Below, in pieces: positions 8,689 to 13,948 of a DNA stretch of 13,948 nt. Made by a program: the position numbers and the translations under genes. Position 1 is the stretch's first letter; each line of letters opens with the position of its first letter. The notes beneath the pieces were generated by a model. The model made no database searches. It was not told the DNA's origin and saw only the letters and a list, made by a program, of their open reading frames with translations. This DNA is from an uncultured Eubacteriales bacterium (GTDB lineage: Bacteria; Bacillota; Clostridia; Christensenellales; Borkfalkiaceae), in contig URHP01000038.1 of NCBI GenBank assembly GCA_900547645.1, positions 1 to 13,948 of the forward strand. Direction: 5' to 3'.

Positions 8689-9716
8689 AGCGTTACCCCG
8701 TCGCCCTTGACGATCTCGCCGAGGACGTACGCATCCTCGCCCTGCGCCTTCAGGACGGAGACCGCCCTGTCGGCGTCTTCTTTGGCGACGACGATGCTCA
8801 TGCCGACACCCATGTTGAAAGTATTAAACATATCGTGCTCGGAGATCTTCCCCGTCTTTTGGATAAGATCGAACACGGGCAGCACTTTGACGTCTGCCTT
8901 TCTGATCTTCACGCCCAGCCCCGCGGGAATGGAACGCGGCATATTTTCATAAAATCCGCCGCCCGTAATGTGAGAGATCCCCTTGACTGCGACCTCCCTG
9001 AGGAGCGCAAGCACGGGCTTTACATAGATTTTGGTGGGCGTGAGGAGCGTTTCTCCGAGGCTCTTCCCGCCAAGCTCGGCGACGGGCGCCGAAAGATCGC
9101 AGTGTTCTACGTCAAAGACCTTCCGCACGAGCGAGAATCCGTTGGAATGCACGCCCGAGGAGGGCAGCGCGAGCATCACGTCCCCTTCCTTCATTGCGGA
9201 ATTGTCGATGACCTTCGACTGATCGACCACGCCGACCGCGAAGCCCGCAAGGTCGTATTCCTCCTCGGGCATGAGCCCGGGGTGCTCGGCCGTCTCGCCG
9301 CCGATGAGCGCACAGCCCGCGCGCACGCAGCCCTCCGCCACGCCGCCCACGATGGAGGCGATCTTTTCGGGAAAGTTCCTTCCGCAGGCGATATAGTCGA
9401 GGAAGAACAGCGGTTTCGCGCCGCAGCAGACGATGTCGTTGACGCACATGGCAACGCAGTCGATGCCCACCGTGTCGTGCTTGTCCATGAGGAAAGCGAG
9501 TTTGATCTTGGTGCCCACGCCGTCCGTCCCGGAGACGAGCACGGGCTTTTCCATGCCCGCCATGTCCAGGGGGAACAGTCCGCCGAAGCCGCCGATGTCC
9601 GCCCTGCCCTCGGGCATGGTACGTGCGACGTGCTTTTTCATCAGCTCCACCGCCTGATAGCCCGCGGTGATGTCTACGCCCGCCGCCTTGTAGCTGTCCG
9701 AATAACTCTTGTCCAT
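8682..9716 (-). CDS. purM: Phosphoribosylformylglycinamidine cyclo-ligase (AIR synthetase)
   Basis: PurM uses ATP to cyclise FGAM to AIR (step 5). It has 344 residues, essentially the E. coli length. It belongs to the same ATP-binding superfamily as the PurL synthetase halves. Motifs in order: [13 protein letters not shown] (62-74), [19 protein letters not shown] (90-108), GGETAEHPG (139-147), [13 protein letters not shown] (186-198), [13 protein letters not shown] (249-261) and FNTFNMGVG (297-305). The ATG at 9716 has AAGGAG about 6 nt upstream and lies 21 nt after the purF stop. The 3' end overlaps purN by 7 nt. Nothing unusual is seen. Confidence 0.98.
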   Translation of the reverse strand: MDKSYSDSYKAAGVDITAGYQAVELMKKHVARTMPEGRADIGGFGGLFPLDMAGMEKPVLVSGTDGVGTKIKLAFLMDKHDTVGIDCVAMCVNDIVCCGAKPLFFLDYIACGRNFPEKIASIVGGVAEGCVRAGCALIGGETAEHPGLMPEEEYDLAGFAVGVVDQSKVIDNSAMKEGDVMLALPSSGVHSNGFSLVRKVFDVEHCDLSAPVAELGGKSLGETLLTPTKIYVKPVLALLREVAVKGISHITGGGFYENMPRSIPAGLGVKIRKADVKVLPVFDLIQKTGKISEHDMFNTFNMGVGMSIVVAKEDADRAVSVLKAQGEDAYVLGEIVKGDGVTLC

Positions 9717-9737
9717 GTCGTTCTCCTTCTTGGGAAG

Positions 9738-11195
9738 TCAGTTCTCCTTGCGGAACTTGGGATTTTCACTGATCGGTCTGCCGGCGATGGGACGTTCGAA
9801 CCGGTCCTTGCTCGGCTCCTTGGGGATCTCCGTGGGATACACGCCGTCGAAGCAGGCACAGCAGAACCCGCTGCCGTCGCCGCCCGCCAGAAGCCGCGCG
9901 TGTTCGATATCGAGATAGCCGACCGAATCCGCGCCGATGATCTTGGCGATCTCCTCCGTCGAATGGTGGCAGGCGATGAGATTTTCGCGCGAATCGATGT
10001 CCGTGCCGTAGTAGCAGGGATTGAGGAACTTGGGCGCGGAGGAAAGGAAATGCACCTCCGTGGCGCCCGCCTCGCGCAGCTGTCTGACGATGGGACGGCT
10101 GGTCGTACCGCGGACGATGGAATCGTCCACCAGGATGACGCGCTTGCCCCTGACCGCCGAAGCGATGACGTTGAGCTTGATCTTCACCTTGTCCTCGCGC
10201 ACCTTCTGATCGGGCGCGATGAACGTTCTGCCGATATATTTGTTTTTCAGAAATCCGATGCCGTAGGGAATGCCGGACGCCTGCGCATAGCCGAGCGCCG
10301 CATCCAGTCCCGAGTCGGGAACGCCGACGACGATATCGGCGTCGATCTTATACTTTTCCGCCAAAAACGCGCCCGCACGCTTTCTTGCGTCGTGCACGTA
10401 GCAGCCGTCAATCTCCGAATCGGGGCGGGCTGTATAGAAGTACTCAAACACGCAGAACGCCTTTTTGCCGCCGCAGTGCGAGGTGTCGTTCTTGATGCCG
10501 TCCTTGGTGATGACGAGCATCTCGCCCGGTTCGATCTCGCGCACCTTGTGCGCGCTGACCGCATTGAGCGCGCACGACTCGGACGCGATCAGATAGCTGC
10601 CGTCGTCGCGCTTGCCGAAGCAGAGCGGACGGAATCCGTGAGGATCGCGCGCGGCGATGAGCTTGGAGGGAGACATGACGACGAGCGAATACGCCCCCTT
10701 GAGCCTGTCCATCGCGGCGAGCACCGCTTCCTCGATGGAACGCGCTTTGACGCGCTCCTTGGTGATGACGTAGGCGATGACCTCGGTATCCGAAGTGGTG
10801 TGGAAGATGCAGCCCTCGTTCTCCAGTTCCTCCCGCAGCTCGGTGGCGTTGATGAGGTTCCCGTTGTGCGCGAGCGCCATGTTTCCCTTCAGGTGATTGA
10901 CGACGATGGGCTGCGCGTTCTCCCTGCCGCTCGTGCCCGTTGTGCCGTAGCGGACATGCCCGATCGCCATATTCCCCAGCCCGAGCTTTGCAAGCACGTC
11001 GGGCGTGAACACGTCGTTGACCAGTCCCACGTCCTTATAGGAGGAGAACACGCCGTCGTTGTTGACGACGATGCCCGCCGATTCCTGTCCCCTGTGCTGC
11101 AGGGCGAACAGAGCATAATATGCAGTGGACGCGACGTTCTGCGCTTCGGGCGCAAAGATGCCGAAGACGCCGCACTCCTCGTGGATCTCGTGCAT
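9738..11195 (-). CDS. purF: Amidophosphoribosyltransferase (glutamine PRPP amidotransferase)
   Basis: PurF transfers ammonia from glutamine to PRPP to form phosphoribosylamine, the committed first step and usual target of AMP/GMP feedback. The 485-residue protein has an N-terminal class II glutaminase domain with nucleophile Cys8 in HEECGVFGIF, preceded by a 7-residue propeptide that would be cleaved as in Bacillus. Further motifs are QHRGQESAG (33-41), GHVRYGTTG (79-87) and NGN (111-113). The PRPP-binding loop is VILVDDSIVRGTTSR (353-367). Cys248, Cys394, Cys445 and Cys448 match the four [4Fe-4S] ligands of the oxygen-sensitive Bacillus-type enzyme, which fits an anaerobe. The ATG at 11195 is 6 nt after the purC stop, and its ribosome binding site AAAGGGGAG is formed by the last purC codons. 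Confidence 0.98.
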   Translation of the reverse strand: MHEIHEECGVFGIFAPEAQNVASTAYYALFALQHRGQESAGIVVNNDGVFSSYKDVGLVNDVFTPDVLAKLGLGNMAIGHVRYGTTGTSGRENAQPIVVNHLKGNMALAHNGNLINATELREELENEGCIFHTTSDTEVIAYVITKERVKARSIEEAVLAAMDRLKGAYSLVVMSPSKLIAARDPHGFRPLCFGKRDDGSYLIASESCALNAVSAHKVREIEPGEMLVITKDGIKNDTSHCGGKKAFCVFEYFYTARPDSEIDGCYVHDARKRAGAFLAEKYKIDADIVVGVPDSGLDAALGYAQASGIPYGIGFLKNKYIGRTFIAPDQKVREDKVKIKLNVIASAVRGKRVILVDDSIVRGTTSRPIVRQLREAGATEVHFLSSAPKFLNPCYYGTDIDSRENLIACHHSTEEIAKIIGADSVGYLDIEHARLLAGGDGSGFCCACFDGVYPTEIPKEPSKDRFERPIAGRPISENPKFRKEN

Positions 11196-11201
11196 ACGGC
11201 G

Positions 11202-11915
11202 TTACTCCCCTTTCGTCACGCGCTTGAAGATCTCTGCGTACGCGTCCTCAACGCCGCCCATATCGCGGCGGAATCTGTCCTTATCCAGCTTTTCGTTGGT
11301 CTTTGCGTCCCAGAAACGGCAGGTATCGGGCGAGATCTCGTCCGCAAGCACGATGGTGCCGTCGGGCAGGCGCCCGAACTCCAGCTTGAAGTCGATGAGC
11401 TTGACGCCCAGGTGAAGGAAATATGCCTTGAGCACTTCGTTCACCTTGAACGCATACTTTTCGATGGTTGCGATCTCTTCCTTGGTCGCAAGCTTCAAAG
11501 CAAGCGCGTGATAGGAATTGATCAGCGGATCGCCCAGATCGTCGTTCTTATAGGAGAACTCGATGGTCGGTTCGTCGAACACGATGCCCTCTTCCACGCC
11601 GTAACGCTTGGCGAAGGAGCCGGCGGACACGTTGCGGATGATGACTTCGAGGGGAACGATCTTCACCTTCTTGACAAGGGTGTCCCTGTCGGAAAGTTCC
11701 TTGACGAAGTGGGTGGGAACGCCCGCCTTTTCCAAAAGCTGCATCAAGAGGTTGGTCATGCGGTTGTTGACCACGCCCTTGCCCGCAATGGTGCCCTTTT
11801 TGAGCCCGTTGAACGCGGTGGCGTCATCCTTGTACGAGACGATGCACAGGTTTTCATCCGTGGTGGCATACACTTTTTTCGCTTTGCCTTCATAGAGCTG
11901 AACGGTCTTTTCCAT
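11202..11915 (-). CDS. purC: Phosphoribosylaminoimidazole-succinocarboxamide synthase (SAICAR synthetase)
   Basis: PurC condenses CAIR with aspartate using ATP to give SAICAR (step 7). The 237 residues equal the usual bacterial length. Motifs seen: [10 protein letters not shown] (7-16), the DDATAFNG region (30-37), [20 protein letters not shown] (87-106), LIDFKLEFG (173-181) and [14 protein letters not shown] (190-203). An upstream in-frame ATG at 11978 would add 21 unrelated residues inside purE. ATG 11915 is preferred because AAAGGAGA lies about 7 nt upstream and [13 protein letters not shown] fits the family start. It lies 31 nt after purE, its pathway predecessor. The step that follows, PurB, is not encoded in this window. 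Confidence 0.97.
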   Translation of the reverse strand: MEKTVQLYEGKAKKVYATTDENLCIVSYKDDATAFNGLKKGTIAGKGVVNNRMTNLLMQLLEKAGVPTHFVKELSDRDTLVKKVKIVPLEVIIRNVSAGSFAKRYGVEEGIVFDEPTIEFSYKNDDLGDPLINSYHALALKLATKEEIATIEKYAFKVNEVLKAYFLHLGVKLIDFKLEFGRLPDGTIVLADEISPDTCRFWDAKTNEKLDKDRFRRDMGGVEDAYAEIFKRVTKGE

Positions 11916-11946
11916 AACTGTATCTCCTTTTTTCTTCTGAAAATTG

Positions 11947-12441
11947 TTACTTGTTGTATTTTGCGGCGATCTCCGCATCTTTTTTCAATACCTTCTCCGT
12001 CGCCGCGCGGCGGGCATTCATGAGCTTTTCGTGCAGCTTTTCGTCGGAGACGGCAAGGATCTGCACCGCGAGCAGCGCGGCGTTCTGCGCGCCGTCGATG
12101 GCGACCGTCGCCACGGGAATGCCCGAGGGCATCTGCACCGTGGACAGCAGCGCGTCCAGCCCGTCGAGCGTGGAACTTTTGACGGGGATGCCGATGACAG
12201 GCAGCACCGTGTTCGCCGCAATGGAACCGGCAAGGTGCGCGGCCTTCCCCGCCGCCGCGATGATCGCGCCGAATCCCTCGTCCGCGGCGCTCTGCGCAAA
12301 CATGCGCGCCTCTACGGGCGTGCGGTGCGCCGAATAGACATGTACCTCGTAGGGAACGCCGTACTCCTCAAACACGGAAAATGCCTTTTCCACGACGGGA
12401 AGATCGCTGTCGCTTCCCATGATAACTGCCACTTTCTTCAT
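11947..12441 (-). CDS. purE: PurE, class I: N5-carboxyaminoimidazole ribonucleotide mutase
   Basis: PurE produces CAIR, the substrate of PurC (step 6). The 164-residue protein has IMGSDSDLP (7-15), the catalytic His39 in [22 protein letters not shown] (62-76), [20 protein letters not shown] (81-100), [14 protein letters not shown] (102-115) and [13 protein letters not shown] (117-129). The AAHLAG segment and the VQMP block are typical of class I, which uses N5-CAIR made by PurK, rather than of class II AIR carboxylases of the Treponema/animal type. A Lys replaces Gly in the common AGGAAHL motif (AGKAAHL). No purK is found in the window, so either it lies elsewhere or this PurE works from AIR and CO2. 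It is the first gene of the operon; ATG 12441 has GGAGG 8 nt upstream. Confidence 0.97.
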   Translation of the reverse strand: MKKVAVIMGSDSDLPVVEKAFSVFEEYGVPYEVHVYSAHRTPVEARMFAQSAADEGFGAIIAAAGKAAHLAGSIAANTVLPVIGIPVKSSTLDGLDALLSTVQMPSGIPVATVAIDGAQNAALLAVQILAVSDEKLHEKLMNARRAATEKVLKKDAEIAAKYNK

Positions 12442-12458
12442 ACTGTAAGCCTCCGTAA

Positions 12459-12475
12459 CGCGGGCGCCGCCCGCG
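12459..12475 (-). promoter_or_regulatory. GC hairpin next to the purE ribosome binding site
   Basis: CGCGGGC, loop GGC and GCCCGCG form a 7-bp GC-only stem ending four bases before the GGAGG of purE. A stem this strong so close to the ribosome binding site could affect initiation or mRNA stability. There is no U tract, so it is not a terminator. The stem is seen directly; its role is inference. Confidence 0.5.
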
Positions 12476-12509
12476 GTTTTCTCTCCCGTTGCCGTTTTTC
12501 CGAAAAATG

Positions 12510-12549
12510 AAAAAGAGCAGTTTTTTTCTATGCGAAAAAAACCGGCTCT
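12510..12549 (-). terminator. Intrinsic-terminator-like hairpin in the purE leader (candidate attenuator)
   Basis: On the minus strand AGAGC-C-GGTTTTTTTC, loop GCATA, GAAAAAAACTGCTCT forms a stem of about 15 pairs (one bulged C, one G-U pair). It continues into a U5 run and a second U5 after CA. The hairpin lies between the promoter and purE, so it would end transcripts early unless countered. An upstream segment AAGAGCAGT (12566-12574) is also perfectly complementary to the 3' arm ACTGCTCTT, giving an alternative fold. It does not serve the SDR gene obviously, because a promoter intervenes. Confidence 0.6.
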
Positions 12550-12610
12550 ACCTTCCCTTCGATTGACTGCTCTTCTGCCGTATGCGGCAGAACTTCACCT
12601 GCCTTTTCAT
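12548..12610 (-). CDS. Possible 20-codon leaderless leader ORF
   Basis: An ATG lies seven bases downstream of the TATAAT hexamer, where transcription should begin, and opens a 20-codon frame (MKRQVKFCRIRQKSSQSKGR) ending in TAG. It has no room for a ribosome binding site, so it would have to be translated from a leaderless mRNA. Its stop codon falls at the base of the terminator-like hairpin, the arrangement expected for translation-linked attenuation. The peptide contains three Gln, four Arg and four Lys residues and rare-looking AGG and ATA codons. It may equally be a chance frame; no homologue is known to me. Confidence 0.2.
   Translation of the reverse strand: MKRQVKFCRIRQKSSQSKGR
12573..12592 (-). 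promoter_or_regulatory. Leader hairpin upstream of the attenuator
   Basis: TTCTGCCG, loop CATA and CGGCAGAA make a perfect 8-bp hairpin about 18 nt into the predicted transcript. Its last bases overlap the start of AAGAGCAGT, which can pair with the 3' arm of the terminator, so folding of this hairpin could bias the downstream choice. No aptamer consensus known to me fits. Confidence 0.5.
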
Positions 12611-12616
12611 GATATT

Positions 12617-12645
12617 ATTATACCAAACGTCCCGCGCCCCGTCAA
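12617..12645 (-). promoter_or_regulatory. Sigma-A promoter of the purine operon
   Basis: On the minus strand TTGACG (12640-12645) and TATAAT (12617-12622) are separated by exactly 17 bp, near-perfect housekeeping elements. The predicted start is around 12610, giving a leader of about 170 nt before purE. It lies in the 266-nt gap after the SDR gene, an AT-rich island in otherwise GC-rich DNA. The position and match make it the main operon promoter, subject to the leader elements downstream. Confidence 0.88.
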
Positions 12646-12707
12646 GCATTCCGCAGGTTTTTTTCGGGAATTTCGGAAGACTTGCGTACGAAGTCCCCGT
12701 AAAGGCC

Positions 12708-13547
12708 TCAGCGTTGGTTGAATTTCCGCCGCACCGCCCAGTCGGTGACGCGCTCGGGCAGCATGCGCACGAGCGCGCGCAGCGCAATGTTCCTGCCGCC
12801 GGCCGCCGCGACGGCGGGCGGATTGCGCCGCTGCGCAAGTTTTATGACGGCGTCTGCCACGAGAGAGGGCTCCATGCCGCCCTGTTCGAGATTGGCGAGC
12901 GCCGCACCCGCCCTGCGCATGGCGTGAAAGTACTCCTCGCTCTCCTCCTCGCCGTAGACGGTGCGCTTGTCGGTGAATCCCGTGGCGGTCCCGCCGGGCA
13001 GCAGCGCGCTCACCCGCACGCCGCGGCTGCGCCACTCCATGTCCGTCTCCCGCGCGAGCATGGCGAGCGCCGCCTTGGAGGCAGAATAAAAACCGTCGTA
13101 GGGAATGGGCATCTCGCCGCCCATCGAGCCCACGAGCACCGCGCGCCCTCCCCGTTTGCGCAAAAACGGCGCGGCGGCGCGCAGACACTCCACGGCGCCG
13201 AAGTAGTTGACTTCGAACAGGTAGCGGTAGTCTTCGCTCTTGGCATACGCCACAGGCGCAAGGCAGGAATAGCCCGCGCAATAGATCAGCAGATCGAGCC
13301 CGCCCGTCTCCCTGCAGACGTTCTCGATCGCGCGTGCAAACGCGCCTTCCTCGAAGGCGTCCGCGGTGATCGTGCGCACGGGCGGGACGGATGCGGTGCG
13401 CGAAAGATTGAACACCGTATCCCCGCGCGCGGCAAGGCGGAGCGCCGTCTCCCTGCCGATGCCCGAAGACGCGCCCACGACGATCGCACACCTGCCCTTC
13501 TTTTTGCCTTTTGTTTCCGTCTTTTCCGTATTTTTCCGCGCTTTCAT
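12708..13547 (-). CDS. Short-chain dehydrogenase/reductase (SDR), substrate unknown
   Basis: This is a 279-residue classical SDR oxidoreductase with a Rossmann fold. The cofactor motif GASSGIG is at 25-31, an Arg follows strand 2 (LSR, 50; suggests NADPH), and a YCAG variant of NNAG is at 89-92. Asn114 sits in EVNYFG. The catalytic Ser141 in VGSMGG and Tyr154/Lys158 in YSASK are intact, followed by LPGGTATGF (183-191). The first 18 residues are strongly basic (Lys-rich) and precede the fold. There is no clear membrane segment. The ATG at 13547 has only a weak ribosome binding site, but no alternative start lies between it and the Rossmann fold. It lies 36 nt after the ZIP gene, so those two are probably co-transcribed. 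No terminator is evident before the purE promoter, so some read-through is possible. Substrate cannot be told from sequence. Confidence 0.9.
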   Translation of the reverse strand: MKARKNTEKTETKGKKKGRCAIVVGASSGIGRETALRLAARGDTVFNLSRTASVPPVRTITADAFEEGAFARAIENVCRETGGLDLLIYCAGYSCLAPVAYAKSEDYRYLFEVNYFGAVECLRAAAPFLRKRGGRAVLVGSMGGEMPIPYDGFYSASKAALAMLARETDMEWRSRGVRVSALLPGGTATGFTDKRTVYGEEESEEYFHAMRRAGAALANLEQGGMEPSLVADAVIKLAQRRNPPAVAAAGGRNIALRALVRMLPERVTDWAVRRKFNQR

Positions 13548-13583
13548 ACCGTCAGCATGACCGTTCCGCCGAAAATTATGCGC

Positions 13584-13948
13584 TCAGCCGAGGGCAACGT
13601 CCAGAATCATCATCAGGCAGAACCCGATCACCACGCCGGACGTGGCGAGCGTCTTGTTCCCCGAAAAGCATTCGGGGATGAGCTCGGAACACACGACGGC
13701 GACCATCGCCCCCGCGGAAAAGGCGAGCGCCCACGGCAGAAGACTGCCGATCGCGCTTGCAGCCAGCGCGCCCAGCACGCATGCGGGCACTTCCACGGCG
13801 CCCGATCCCTGCGCGAACAGAAAACTGCGCAGCGGAGACATGCCGCGCGCCCGCATGGGAAAGGCGACGCACATGCCCTCGGGAAAATTCTGCACGGCGA
13901 TGCCGAGCGCCAGCAAAAGCCCCGCAAGCGCACCGCCCCCGCCCGCGG
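13584..13948 (-). CDS. ZIP-family divalent metal transporter, C-terminal part, runs off right edge
   Basis: The 120 visible residues are the C-terminal portion of a ZIP (GufA-like) transporter, an inner-membrane carrier for zinc or related divalent metals; the N-terminal half lies beyond the right edge. The transmembrane metal-site segment reads GIAVQNFPEGMCVAFPMRA, with Gln in the position often occupied by His in HNFPEG. Next come a segment with SGAVEVPACVLGALA, a helix WALAFSAGAMVAVVCSELIPE, and the terminal ATSGVVIGFCLMMILDVALG, typical of this subfamily. The frame is open to the window edge, so a start inside the window is not credible. It probably heads or belongs to a transcription unit with the SDR gene. 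Metal specificity cannot be inferred. Confidence 0.88.
   Translation of the reverse strand, partial: AGGGGALAGLLLALGIAVQNFPEGMCVAFPMRARGMSPLRSFLFAQGSGAVEVPACVLGALAASAIGSLLPWALAFSAGAMVAVVCSELIPECFSGNKTLATSGVVIGFCLMMILDVALG

Noticed and set aside
11916..11978. Earlier purC start at 11978
   Set aside because: It overlaps the purE 3' end and adds 21 unrelated residues; the AGGAGA-preceded ATG at 11915 matches the family N-terminus.
8835..12023. A 1062-codon open frame on the plus strand, antisense to purM, purF, purC and part of purE
   Set aside because: It mirrors the codon structure of the GC-rich minus-strand genes, spans several gene boundaries and encodes no recognisable domain. The minus-strand proteins are complete conserved enzymes, so this is a composition artefact.
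12442..12610. Guanine/adenine (purine) riboswitch before purE
   Set aside because: The conserved core around the three-way junction (UAUAA..., GUUUCUACC type segments) is not found on the minus strand; the stems seen are simple hairpins.
1..13948. CRISPR arrays, tRNA/rRNA genes, insertion sequences or phage genes
   Set aside because: No spaced direct repeats, tRNA-like cloverleaf, transposase motif or terminal inverted repeats were seen; the window is ordinary metabolic operon DNA.

Overview
The window is GC-rich and almost entirely coding on the minus strand. Its core is a de novo purine biosynthesis operon. Read in the direction of transcription (high to low coordinate) the order is purE - purC - purF - purM - purN - PurO-type IMP cyclohydrolase - PurH-type AICAR formyltransferase without a cyclohydrolase domain - purD - purL - fhs (runs off the left edge). 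Upstream of this, at the right edge, sit the C-terminal part of a ZIP-family metal transporter and a short-chain dehydrogenase, with no evident link to purines.

The gene set points to an anaerobic Firmicute, probably a GC-rich Clostridia lineage from a gut-like habitat. The supporting features are a long single-chain PurL of the clostridial/streptococcal type ending in its own glutaminase domain, a Bacillus-type PurF with a short propeptide and four [4Fe-4S] ligand cysteines, a formate-tetrahydrofolate ligase, and strong AGGAG-type ribosome binding sites. This is inference; no rRNA or other marker is present.

The operon covers most steps from PRPP to IMP: PurF (1), PurD (2), PurN (3), PurL (4), PurM (5), PurE (6), PurC (7), AICAR formyltransferase (9) and IMP cyclohydrolase (10). 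PurB (step 8) is not here, and neither is PurK, although PurE looks class I. Fhs makes 10-formyl-tetrahydrofolate, the formyl donor for both PurN and the AICAR formyltransferase, so the operon appears to include its own one-carbon supply. Spacing is tight: purM/purN overlap by 7 nt, purD/purL by 1 nt (TAATG), and purC/purF are 6 nt apart. The wider junctions (before the AICAR formyltransferase, purD and fhs) each carry stem-loops.

A near-consensus sigma-A promoter (TTGACG, 17 bp, TATAAT) lies 170-200 bp upstream of purE. The leader of about 170 nt holds a perfect 8-bp hairpin, a strong intrinsic-terminator-like hairpin followed by a U tract, and a GC hairpin next to the purE ribosome binding site. 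A possible leaderless 20-codon ORF starts at the predicted transcription start and stops at the foot of the terminator. I recognise no known purine, PRPP, ZTP or glutamine riboswitch there, so this leader is the best candidate for something undescribed. The enzymes belong to known families. Their combination (split PurH with a PurO-like partner, no PurK) is unusual compared with the textbook operon but is not a new system.
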